From positions 1 to 64,000 of the forward strand of contig JAWLAT010000021.1 of NCBI GenBank assembly GCA_041395325.1: a DNA stretch of 64,000 nt. The letters run 5' to 3'. Below the pieces are notes generated by a model. The model worked only from the letters and a program-made list of their open reading frames with translations, was not told where the DNA came from and ran no database searches. Shown one piece after another: positions 1 through 8,124 of this stretch (positions are counted from its first letter, which is position 1; each line of letters starts with the position of its first letter). The position numbers were made by a program, and so were the translations under genes. This DNA is from JAWLAT01 sp041395325. GTDB lineage: Bacteria; Pseudomonadota; Gammaproteobacteria; Xanthomonadales; SZUA-5.

Positions 1-1
1 C

Positions 2-154
2 AGCGGTGTCGGGCTGGCCATTGCACGCCGAGCCGTGCAGCTGCACGGTGGATCGATCGCGGCAGAGAATCGAACCCCGGCTGGCCTGAAGGTGGTGATC
101 GACCTGCCGGCGGGCTGCGCGTCCTCGCCAGACGACCGCGGCGCAGCGGCCTGA
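2..154 (+). CDS. Sensor histidine kinase, C-terminal fragment
   Basis: The window opens inside a gene whose last 50 residues are visible. They hold the G2 box of a HATPase_c domain (GVGLAIARRAVQLHGG), followed by a strand ending in a typical VVIDLP kinase terminus and a short Ala-rich tail. This is the ATP-binding end of a membrane sensor kinase. The efflux genes start 108 bp downstream on the same strand, so a role in sensing envelope stress or drugs for that pump is plausible but is inference. The sensor domain and partner regulator lie outside the window. Confidence 0.85.
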   Translation, partial: SGVGLAIARRAVQLHGGSIAAENRTPAGLKVVIDLPAGCASSPDDRGAAA

Positions 155-262
155 GGCCCGCGTCGCCTTACATTCCCTTCCACTCCGAGTGAACTTCCCC
201 ACACCCGGCTGCCTAGGCTGACACCCTCTTTTCGCAGACGGCCCAGGCCGCTGGAGTGGACC

Positions 263-1414
263 ATGGGTGTGGCGCTGCCGCATCGAATCATCGTGGTGGG
301 CATCGTGGCCTCGGCCATCGGGCTGAGCGTTGCGCTGTCGCGGGTGCAATCACCGCCGCCGGCCCATCAACCCGACGCGGCGCCGCCGCTGGTCGAGGTG
401 CTGGAACTGCAGGCCGAGACGCTGCGGCTGCCGGTGCACAGTCAGGGCAGCGTCGAGCCGGTCACCCAGACCGCGCTGTCGGCCGAAGTCTCCGGCGCCA
501 TCGTCAAGGTCTCGCCAAGATTCGTTGCCGGTGGCCTGTTCGAGGCCGGCGAGGTGCTGCTGCAGATCGACCCGAGCGACTACGCCGCCGCGGTCAAGCA
601 GGCCGAAGCCCTGCTCCAGCAGCGGCAGATCGAGTACGACGGGGCCGCCCAGTTGCGCCAGAAGGGCTACCGTGCGGCGGTCGATCAAGCCGCGACTGCG
701 GCGGCCCTGGCGTCGGCAGAGGCCGATCTGGCGCGCGCCCGACGCAACCTTGAACGAACCCGGATCCGCCTGCCCTACGCCGGGATGGTGCGCAGCAAGT
801 CGGCCGATCTGGGTCAGTTCGTGACCCCGGGAACGCCCCTGGGCGTGGTCTTTGCCACGGCTCAGGCCGAGGTTCGGCTGCCACTGTCAGACGGCGATCT
901 CGCCTTCCTCGATCTGCCCGCGCCGGGCAAGGAGGACATCGAACAGGCGCCCCAGGTACGACTGCAAGCCCGACTGCAGGGTGAGCAGCGCGTCTGGCCG
1001 GCGCGGATCGTGCGGCAGGAGGGCGTCATCGACGAGCGCAACCGCATGCACTATCTCGTCGCCCGCATCGAGGATCCCTATGCGCTGGAGGGCAGCCGGC
1101 CGGCCCTGCCGGTGGGGACCTTCGTGGCCGCGACCATCCAGGGCCGCGCGATGCCCAACCTGGTCCGCGTCCCGGCCGCTGCGCTCAGTCAGGGCACCCG
1201 CCTGCTGCTGGTGGACGCGCGTGACCGCCTGCTGATCCAACACAGCCAGCCGCTGCACAGCGACGACGAGTACGCCTATCTGTCGGCCGAAGCCCTGCCG
1301 TCGACGCGGCTGGTCCTCACCGCTCTGGCCTCGCCGGTCGAGGGTTTGGCGTTGCGTCTGCGCGGCGTCGCGAATTCGACCGACGCCGTGCGTGGCGCCG
1401 GAGCGGGGCCGTGA
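263..1414 (+). CDS. RND efflux periplasmic adaptor (HlyD/AcrA type)
   Basis: This is a 383-residue membrane fusion protein that would link an inner-membrane RND pump to an outer-membrane channel. An uncleaved or signal-anchor helix lies at about residues 8-25. A lipoyl/barrel-sandwich half follows near residues 70-100 (GSVEPVTQ, LSAEVSGAIV), then an Ala/Gln-rich alpha-hairpin at about 105-165 and the second lipoyl half (RIRLPYAGMV). The beta-barrel and membrane-proximal parts follow. The ATG has a GGAG element about 6 bases upstream. Its stop codon overlaps the GTG of the pump gene, so the two are translationally coupled. The substrate cannot be told from sequence. Confidence 0.9.
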   Translation: MGVALPHRIIVVGIVASAIGLSVALSRVQSPPPAHQPDAAPPLVEVLELQAETLRLPVHSQGSVEPVTQTALSAEVSGAIVKVSPRFVAGGLFEAGEVLLQIDPSDYAAAVKQAEALLQQRQIEYDGAAQLRQKGYRAAVDQAATAAALASAEADLARARRNLERTRIRLPYAGMVRSKSADLGQFVTPGTPLGVVFATAQAEVRLPLSDGDLAFLDLPAPGKEDIEQAPQVRLQARLQGEQRVWPARIVRQEGVIDERNRMHYLVARIEDPYALEGSRPALPVGTFVAATIQGRAMPNLVRVPAAALSQGTRLLLVDARDRLLIQHSQPLHSDDEYAYLSAEALPSTRLVLTALASPVEGLALRLRGVANSTDAVRGAGAGP

Positions 1415-4400
1415 GCACAAGCGCCAGACCCACGGGTTTGATTGCCTGGTTCGCCGCCAACCGGGTGGCGGCCAATCTGCTGATGTGGCTGCTGATCGGC
1501 GCCGGCATCGCCTCGGCGTTCACGATCCGCATGCAGACCACGCCGGACATGGCCCTCAATGTCATCGACATCAGCGTGGTCTATCCCGGGGCAGCGCCGC
1601 AGGAGGTGGAAAGCGGCGTGATCGTCAAGATCGAGGAGGCGATCCAGGACGTCCAGGGCATCGACGAGATCCGCAGCATTGCGCGCGAGGGGCTGGGAAC
1701 GGTGTCGGCCGAGGTCCTGGCCGAAGACGAGATCAGTCGGGTCCTGGATGACATCAAATCCCGCGTCGGTGCGATTGCCAGCTTCCCGGGCGATATCGAA
1801 CCGCCGGTGATCAAGCAGCAGAAACAGCCCTTCCCGGTCATTTTTCTGGCGCTGCACGGCGACCAGGACGAGCGCACCCGCAAGGACGTGGCGCAGTCGC
1901 TGCGGGAGGCCTTGCTGCGCCTGCCGGAGGTCACCCAGGTGGACGTGCTGGGCGCGCGCGACTACGAGATCGGCATCGAGGTCTCCGAGCACACGCTGCG
2001 CGAGTACGGCCTGAGCATGACCGAGGTCGCCGAGGCCGTGCGGAGCTCATCGCTGGACCTGCCGGGCGGTGCCATCCAGTCCAGCCGCGGCGACATCCTG
2101 TTGCGCAGCCATGGGCAAGCCCATACGGGCGCGGACTTCAGCCGCATCGTGCTGCGCAGTCTGCCCGACGGCACCCGGATCAGCCTCGGTGAGGTGGCCG
2201 AGATTCGCGACGGTTTCGTTGAAGAGGAGGCCTTCGGTCGTTTCGATGGCCAGGCCACGACCACGCTGCGGATCATGGCGGCCGGTCAGCAGAACGAACT
2301 GGCCACGGCCAAAGCGGTGCGCGAATTCGTTGCCCAACGCGCAACGACGCTGCCACCGGGGCTGCAGGCGGATCTGTGGATCGACCGCTCGCACTATTTG
2401 AAGGACCGGCTGGGCATGATGCTGAAGAACATGCTGCAGGGTGCACTGCTGGTCTTCGTGGTGCTGTCGCTGTTCCTGCAGCGCAAGATCGCCTGGTGGG
2501 TCATCATGGGCATCCCGGCGACCTTCTTCGGCGCACTCTGGCTGCTGCCGCTGGTGCCCTCGCCGGTCACGATCAACACCATCAGCCTGTTCGGTTTCAT
2601 CATCGTGCTCGGCATCGTCGTCGATGACGCGATCGTGGTGGGCGAGAGCGTCCACGAGGAAGTGGCGCGCTCCGGCCATTCGTTGCGCAGTGTCATTCGT
2701 GGCGCTGAGCGCGTGGCCTTGCCGGCAACCTTCGGCGTCCTCACCACCGTGGCCGCCTTCGGCCCGCTGCTGTTCGTCGGCGGCGTTTTCGCCCCCTACT
2801 TCGAAGCCCTCTCGACGGTGGTGATCCTGTGCCTGCTGCTGTCGCTGCTGGAGTCCAAGCTGATCCTGCCGGCGCATCTGGCCGGCATCCGCTTCAAGTC
2901 GGAAGACCGCCCTGCCGAAGACCGCCAGAGATCCGTGCTGGGCTTGCGATTCGCGGCACGATTGGCCGGCCTGCAGCAATCGATCCAGCGCCAGCTCGAG
3001 CGCTTGATCCAGCACGGCTACCGACCGCTGCTGTCCTGGGCCGTGGCCAATCGCGGTGTCACCACGGCGATCTTCGTGGCCCTGTTGATCATCGCCGTCG
3101 GGCTGCTGCAATCGAATCTGGTCCGCGTCGTGCTGATTCCGGAAGTCCCCAGCGACTTCATCCAGGTGCAGCTGCAGATGGAACCCGGCACGGCACCGGC
3201 AGCCCGCAATGAGACGGTGCGCCGCATCGAGCAGACGCTGCTGCAGATGAACGAGGACTATGTCCGCAGCCACCCCGACAGCCTGCCCATGATCGCCCAT
3301 GTGGGCGTGTTCACCAGCGGTGACAGCGGTGCGATGCTGCTGGTGGAGATGCCGCTGGATGAGGCGCGCCCCTTCGAAGGCGTGGAGATCAGCGACCAGT
3401 GGCGCGAACGCGTCGGCGCCCTGCCCGGCGTCAGCGAGCTGAGCTTTTCCGGCGCCACGCCGATTGGCGGCGGCAAGCCGCTCAGTTTCCGCCTGAGCGG
3501 TCCCGACTATGCCGAACTGGTCGACGCGGCCGAAATGCTGGAACGCGCGCTGACCGGTATCGACGGCGTCTATGAAGTGGCCAATTCGTCGGTCTCGGGG
3601 GCCGAGGAAATCCAGATCCGGCTCAAGCCGCTGGCCGAGTCACTGGGCCTGAGCCACGCGGCACTGGCGCAGCAGGTGCGACAAGCCTTCCATGGCGAGG
3701 AGGCGCAACGCATTCAGCGAGACAACGAAGAGATCAAGGTGCTGGTGCGCTATCCCCGCGCAGAGCGCCAATCGATCCACCATCTGCAGAACATGCGCGT
3801 GCGCACCGCCCAGGGCGACGAGGTCCCCTTCGAATCCGTAGCGGAACTCGAGTTCGGCCAGTCCTATTCCAACATCCAGCGACTGGACCGGATTCGGACC
3901 GTGACCGTCGCGGCCAATGTTCATGCCGAGGTGGTCGAGCCGAGCGTGGTGATCGACCGTCTCAAGCAGACCGTCGTGCCGAATCTGCTGGCGCAACACC
4001 CGGGTGTGCGCTTCGGGCTGGAAGGCAGCAGCGAGGACGAACGCGAGCTGCTCGAAAGGCTGATCGTGGCCGCCGTGGCCGCCGTGCTGCTGATCTACGC
4101 GCTGATCGCCGTTCCGCTGCGCTCCTACCTGCAGCCGCTCATCATCATGAGCGTGATTCCCTTCGGCCTGATCGGCGCCGTGGTGGGGCATCTGCTGATG
4201 GGCCAGCCGCTGTCGATGTTCTCGCTGTTCGGGATCATCGCGCTCAGCGGTATCGTCGTGAACGACAGCCTGGTGCTGCTGGATTTCGTCAATCGCGCCC
4301 GCGAGAACGGACAGCCCTTGCTGCAGGCCGTCATCGATTCAGGCACGCAGCGCTTCCGGGCCATCCTGCTGACCTCGTTCACGACCGTCGCCGGTCTCTT

Positions 4401-4587
4401 TCCGATGCTCTTCGAAACCAGCGTCCAGGCGCAGTTCGTGATCCCGATGGCCATCTCGGTGAGCTTCGGCATCGTCTTCGCGACCGCCATCACGCTGATC
4501 CTCGTACCGGCGCTCTGCGCGTTGGAACTGGATTTTGGGCGTGGTGCTGTTGAGGTTGAGGGAGACCCCGATATGGCTCGCCTCTGA
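1411..4587 (+). CDS. RND efflux pump, inner-membrane permease
   Basis: This 1058-residue protein has the full length and two-fold layout of AcrB/HAE1-family proton-driven exporters. TM1 lies near residues 12-32, the first porter domain follows, then a helix bundle at about 335-480 with the proton-relay motif GIVVDDAIVVGESV near residue 405. A second porter half and a second bundle at about 875-1040 (ALSGIVVNDSLVLLDF) complete the fold. Translation starts at a GTG that overlaps the adaptor stop codon. No outer-membrane channel gene follows, so a TolC-like partner elsewhere is likely. The next gene is convergent. Confidence 0.92.
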   Translation: MSTSARPTGLIAWFAANRVAANLLMWLLIGAGIASAFTIRMQTTPDMALNVIDISVVYPGAAPQEVESGVIVKIEEAIQDVQGIDEIRSIAREGLGTVSAEVLAEDEISRVLDDIKSRVGAIASFPGDIEPPVIKQQKQPFPVIFLALHGDQDERTRKDVAQSLREALLRLPEVTQVDVLGARDYEIGIEVSEHTLREYGLSMTEVAEAVRSSSLDLPGGAIQSSRGDILLRSHGQAHTGADFSRIVLRSLPDGTRISLGEVAEIRDGFVEEEAFGRFDGQATTTLRIMAAGQQNELATAKAVREFVAQRATTLPPGLQADLWIDRSHYLKDRLGMMLKNMLQGALLVFVVLSLFLQRKIAWWVIMGIPATFFGALWLLPLVPSPVTINTISLFGFIIVLGIVVDDAIVVGESVHEEVARSGHSLRSVIRGAERVALPATFGVLTTVAAFGPLLFVGGVFAPYFEALSTVVILCLLLSLLESKLILPAHLAGIRFKSEDRPAEDRQRSVLGLRFAARLAGLQQSIQRQLERLIQHGYRPLLSWAVANRGVTTAIFVALLIIAVGLLQSNLVRVVLIPEVPSDFIQVQLQMEPGTAPAARNETVRRIEQTLLQMNEDYVRSHPDSLPMIAHVGVFTSGDSGAMLLVEMPLDEARPFEGVEISDQWRERVGALPGVSELSFSGATPIGGGKPLSFRLSGPDYAELVDAAEMLERALTGIDGVYEVANSSVSGAEEIQIRLKPLAESLGLSHAALAQQVRQAFHGEEAQRIQRDNEEIKVLVRYPRAERQSIHHLQNMRVRTAQGDEVPFESVAELEFGQSYSNIQRLDRIRTVTVAANVHAEVVEPSVVIDRLKQTVVPNLLAQHPGVRFGLEGSSEDERELLERLIVAAVAAVLLIYALIAVPLRSYLQPLIIMSVIPFGLIGAVVGHLLMGQPLSMFSLFGIIALSGIVVNDSLVLLDFVNRARENGQPLLQAVIDSGTQRFRAILLTSFTTVAGLFPMLFETSVQAQFVIPMAISVSFGIVFATAITLILVPALCALELDFGRGAVEVEGDPDMARL

Positions 4588-4665
4588 ACAATCCCCTGCA
4601 TATGCGGCGCGACCACCGGCCCGGGCCTCAGCTCCGACGAGCTTGCACCCGCCTACACCCCCAGC

Positions 4666-7600
4666 TCAAGGCGTCTCGAAGCCGTCCTGGAACAGGGCAT
4701 CCGGCAGCGTGCCGGTGGGTGTGTTGATGGTGCGCGAGTTGTTGCCGAGGTTGGGCTCCCCAACGCCGATTCCGCCAGGCAAGGCGGTCGTCAGCGTGAT
4801 CTGGCCGGTGGGGGGCGTTGCGCCGGCGTAGGCCGCGCGGATGGTCCAGACGTTGGCTGCGCCGTTACCGACCAGCGGCAAGGTGTCGAGCACGATCTGC
4901 TGACCGTTGAGGAAGGTGGTCCCGCCGCAAGCCACGCCTGAGCGTTCGCAGCTGGCCTGGACGAAGCTGTAGCCGGCCGGCAGTGTCAGCGTGGTGGTCG
5001 TGGACGGTGCGAAGGACGGACCGCCATTGGAGAAGCTGGCGCTGATCTCGATCTGATTGCTACCCACCACGGCGGCACTCAGGCCATCGGCGCGCAGATC
5101 GGCGAAGAACTGCGGTGAGAGCACATGGGTGGCACTGTTGTTCTGGGTGTCCGGATCGGTGGTGTCCAGATTGGCGAGCACGGCGGTGGCCGTGGTTGCT
5201 GGCATGTCCCCGGGTGCCAGCGCAGTGCCGATCGTGGCGGTCACGCTGAGGTCCACGGTCGCACCCGGCGGCAGCGACAGATCGGAGCTCACGGTGCTGG
5301 AATTGCACGACAGCGGGCCGCAGAACACCGGATAGCTGCAGGTTGCGCCAGCACTGCCCGTGCAACTCCAGGAGACCTCGGTGTAGCCCGTCGCCGCGCC
5401 CAGCGGCAGCGGTGCATTGAAGCGCACCAGTCCGGAATTGTCGGGGCCGTTGTTGCGCACCTGCCAGCCGAAGGTGACCGGTGTGCCGGCGATGCCGGTG
5501 GTGGCGCCGGTCACCATCACCGAAACCTCCGCACCGAAGACCGGGGTGGACGAGCATTCCACATCCACCGACCAGTCGTTCAACTGACCCACGTCGCCGT
5601 TGGCCAGATCGCGCACCACCAGTTGCCAGGTGCCCAGTGTCGAAGCGCCGTTGGCGTTGGTCCCACGGCGCCCGAGCAGGAAACCGAGTGATTGCACGGG
5701 TGCGATGTCCGCCGACAACGCCGGCTGATTGGGAATCAACCCGCACGACTCGTCCGGGCCGATCGGGGCGTCATCACGAAACAGCGCCGCGATATTGTCG
5801 GCATCACAGGAGCCACTGGCGCCACCGACGCCGTTGCGGGTGCGGTCGAGCAGTGTCACATTGCCCGCGCCACCGAAGGCGTCGAAGTTCGGATCCTGCA
5901 GGATCACGCGCAGATCGCCGACGTAGGGATGCGACAGCTCCAGGCCGACGTGAACGGTCTTGATGAAGTTGCATTGACCCGGCACGACGTACTCCAGCGG
6001 CAGCACGCTGGTCACCGATCCGCTGCCGTCGGGAATCGCGGCGGTGCAGTTGGTGGCGCCGGCCACCTGGGAACAGCGCGTGCCGGGCAGACCGATCGAG
6101 GACTGCGCACTGATGACGAAATTCACCTGTTGGCGCGCGCCGATCGCGTCCCAGCTGTTCTTCGCCCGCAGACCGCCGATGGCCATGGAGACCGTCCGCG
6201 AATTGCCGCCGGTGCCGGGCGCCCGGCCACGCAAGCGCACCCAGTCGCCGTTGCGCACCAGCGTCGGGTGCGTCGACCACGCACCGGAATTGAGCTGGTA
6301 CTCGCCGCCGACCACGGTCAGGGGCACACGCGCATTGGCGGCCAGTCCGAACACGCCCATCAGATCCGAACTGGCCTGGGCGTTGGGTCCCACCACCCGC
6401 GAACCGGGCTGCAGTCCGCTGGGATCGGGATTGAGATCGATCGTGGCGTCGTTGATGCCATCGCCGACGAATCGCGTCAGCGTCATGCCGGACTGCCCGC
6501 TGGAGCGTCGCGACAGCACGGTGATACGTCCGTCGCGACCCACCGCCACGCCACGGGCGATCGGAAAGGGATCGACAACGCCATCGGGCTGTCCCGCCGG
6601 GCGATGCAGGAAGCCACCGTTCGTCGTCGCGAAGCTGAAGTCCGCACCGGAGACATTGGCCAGAATGCGCTGCACCGCCAATCGGGCCCGTGAGGCGCCG
6701 CCGGCTTCCTCGAAGTAGGTACCGGCCACCATCTGCCGACCATCCGGCAACAGGGCCAGGTCGCCGAACTGGTAGCCGTTGCCGTTGATCGGGTTCTGCC
6801 CGAACTCGAACAGGAAGCCCTCGTTGACCAGCGCGTCGGTCGGCGAGCGTCGACTGTAGTAGAGGTACAGCTCGGTCCAGGTCTGACGGAAGACATCGGA
6901 CTGCTCACCGATCAGAACCTCGCCAAAGGGGTCGATGGCGAACCGACCCGACGAGGCCGGGCGCGGCGAGAAGGCATTCACATTGCCGAAGCGCGCCGAC
7001 AAGCGCTCGCCGTTGCTGCCGAAGCGCTGGATGACATTGGCGCGCAAACCCAGGCCCGGACTCCAGTAGCCGGCACTGAGCCACAGCGATCCGTCCAGGC
7101 CTTCCGCCAGGTCCGCACCGGCCGGCGAATCCGGTCCGAAGGCCAGCTGCACGACGCCGCTGCCCGCGAAGCCCCGATCCGGTACACCCTGCTCGTCGAG
7201 CACTGCGAGGAAGCCGGGTTCTCCATCGGCACCAACGTAGCCGGCGCCGACGATGGCCACGCGACCGTCCGACAGCCAGTCGATCGCGTGGCAGACCGAG
7301 CGCGGCGCGAGCTCACCGACCACCACGCCGCCGTTGCCAAAGCTGGGATCCAGATTGAGATTGGGTGTGAACCGCGCCACCAGCCAGCGGTGCTCGGTCT
7401 GGCTGGTATAGCGCAGACCACAGGCCAGCACCGCCCCATCGGGCAACAGCACCAGATCCTCGAAGCGCGCCTGGCCCAACAGTGCAATGCCGCTGCCATT
7501 GATCGAACTGGCGATGCTGCCATTGGCCTCCAGCACGCCGATGACCGCGTCCTCCACGGTGGCACCGCCGTTCGCACCGCCCACGACATAGGTGCGCCCG

Positions 7601-7779
7601 GCAGCGGACACCGCGATTGCGCGCCCGTCGAAGCGGGTCACCAGCCCCGCAGTGACGAACGGGTCCGCGCGTTCACCCGTACCGCCAAAGGCCGGGTCCA
7701 GATCGGTAGGCGCGGCGGCGGCTGGGGGTGCGAGCACCCAACCCAACCACAGACAGCATCCCAGCAGCACTCGTTTCAT
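4666..7779 (-). CDS. Secreted delta-60 repeat / P-domain / DUF11 protein with C-terminal GFE motif
   Basis: This is a 1037-residue exported protein. A Sec signal peptide covers residues 1-22 (ends PPAAAA). About residues 25-440 are delta-60-type propeller repeats (DLDPAFGGTG, LDPSFGNGGVV, VLLPDGAVLACG). A proprotein-convertase P/Homo-B domain lies near 590-755 (LSHPYVGDLRVIL, GTWQLVVRDLANGDVGQLNDW). Two DUF11-like beta-sandwiches fill about 756-1025. The chain ends ALFQDGFETP, the short motif shared by nine exported proteins in this window. A GGAG site precedes the ATG by 8 bases. Function is unknown; P-domains usually accompany subtilisin-like proteases, but no protease domain is present here. 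Confidence 0.85.
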   Translation of the reverse strand: MKRVLLGCCLWLGWVLAPPAAAAPTDLDPAFGGTGERADPFVTAGLVTRFDGRAIAVSAAGRTYVVGGANGGATVEDAVIGVLEANGSIASSINGSGIALLGQARFEDLVLLPDGAVLACGLRYTSQTEHRWLVARFTPNLNLDPSFGNGGVVVGELAPRSVCHAIDWLSDGRVAIVGAGYVGADGEPGFLAVLDEQGVPDRGFAGSGVVQLAFGPDSPAGADLAEGLDGSLWLSAGYWSPGLGLRANVIQRFGSNGERLSARFGNVNAFSPRPASSGRFAIDPFGEVLIGEQSDVFRQTWTELYLYYSRRSPTDALVNEGFLFEFGQNPINGNGYQFGDLALLPDGRQMVAGTYFEEAGGASRARLAVQRILANVSGADFSFATTNGGFLHRPAGQPDGVVDPFPIARGVAVGRDGRITVLSRRSSGQSGMTLTRFVGDGINDATIDLNPDPSGLQPGSRVVGPNAQASSDLMGVFGLAANARVPLTVVGGEYQLNSGAWSTHPTLVRNGDWVRLRGRAPGTGGNSRTVSMAIGGLRAKNSWDAIGARQQVNFVISAQSSIGLPGTRCSQVAGATNCTAAIPDGSGSVTSVLPLEYVVPGQCNFIKTVHVGLELSHPYVGDLRVILQDPNFDAFGGAGNVTLLDRTRNGVGGASGSCDADNIAALFRDDAPIGPDESCGLIPNQPALSADIAPVQSLGFLLGRRGTNANGASTLGTWQLVVRDLANGDVGQLNDWSVDVECSSTPVFGAEVSVMVTGATTGIAGTPVTFGWQVRNNGPDNSGLVRFNAPLPLGAATGYTEVSWSCTGSAGATCSYPVFCGPLSCNSSTVSSDLSLPPGATVDLSVTATIGTALAPGDMPATTATAVLANLDTTDPDTQNNSATHVLSPQFFADLRADGLSAAVVGSNQIEISASFSNGGPSFAPSTTTTLTLPAGYSFVQASCERSGVACGGTTFLNGQQIVLDTLPLVGNGAANVWTIRAAYAGATPPTGQITLTTALPGGIGVGEPNLGNNSRTINTPTGTLPDALFQDGFETP

Positions 7780-8124
7780 CGCAGACTCCGCAGGCAGGTT
7801 TGGCCACGGAGAGCAATCGGCATGCCAACCGCGCCGATGCTGGGCGGCAAAGGGTCGATCGACTGGACGTGGTGCCGAGGAGTGCAGAGACGCGAACGAC
7901 GAACGTGGCCATTCGGTGGCCGGGGTTTGCGAACGCGAACGGACGGTTGGCGTTAGGGGCGAGCGCCGAAAGATTCGTGTCGGCGTCGGGCGTTGGCTCG
8001 TCAGCCCACCAGCGGATTGCGGGTTCTCAAGCCGGGAAAACTCAACCCCAACTTCACGCGACGCTGCAATGAAGCGCCGGACGTCGTCGCAACGGACCTC
8101 GCCGACGCCGGCAGCACCACGCCG
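7780..8124. other. Intergenic stretch, nothing recognised
   Basis: These 345 bases separate two minus-strand giant genes. I see no coding frame with a ribosome binding site, no strong hairpin with a T-run and no repeat. The promoter of the 7779 gene probably lies in the lower part. Confidence 0.5.

Noticed and set aside
2047..3300. Long minus-strand open frame opposite the RND pump
   Set aside because: It is the antisense of a clear transporter gene; His/Gln/Asp-rich composition and no start site are typical of shadows in GC-rich DNA.
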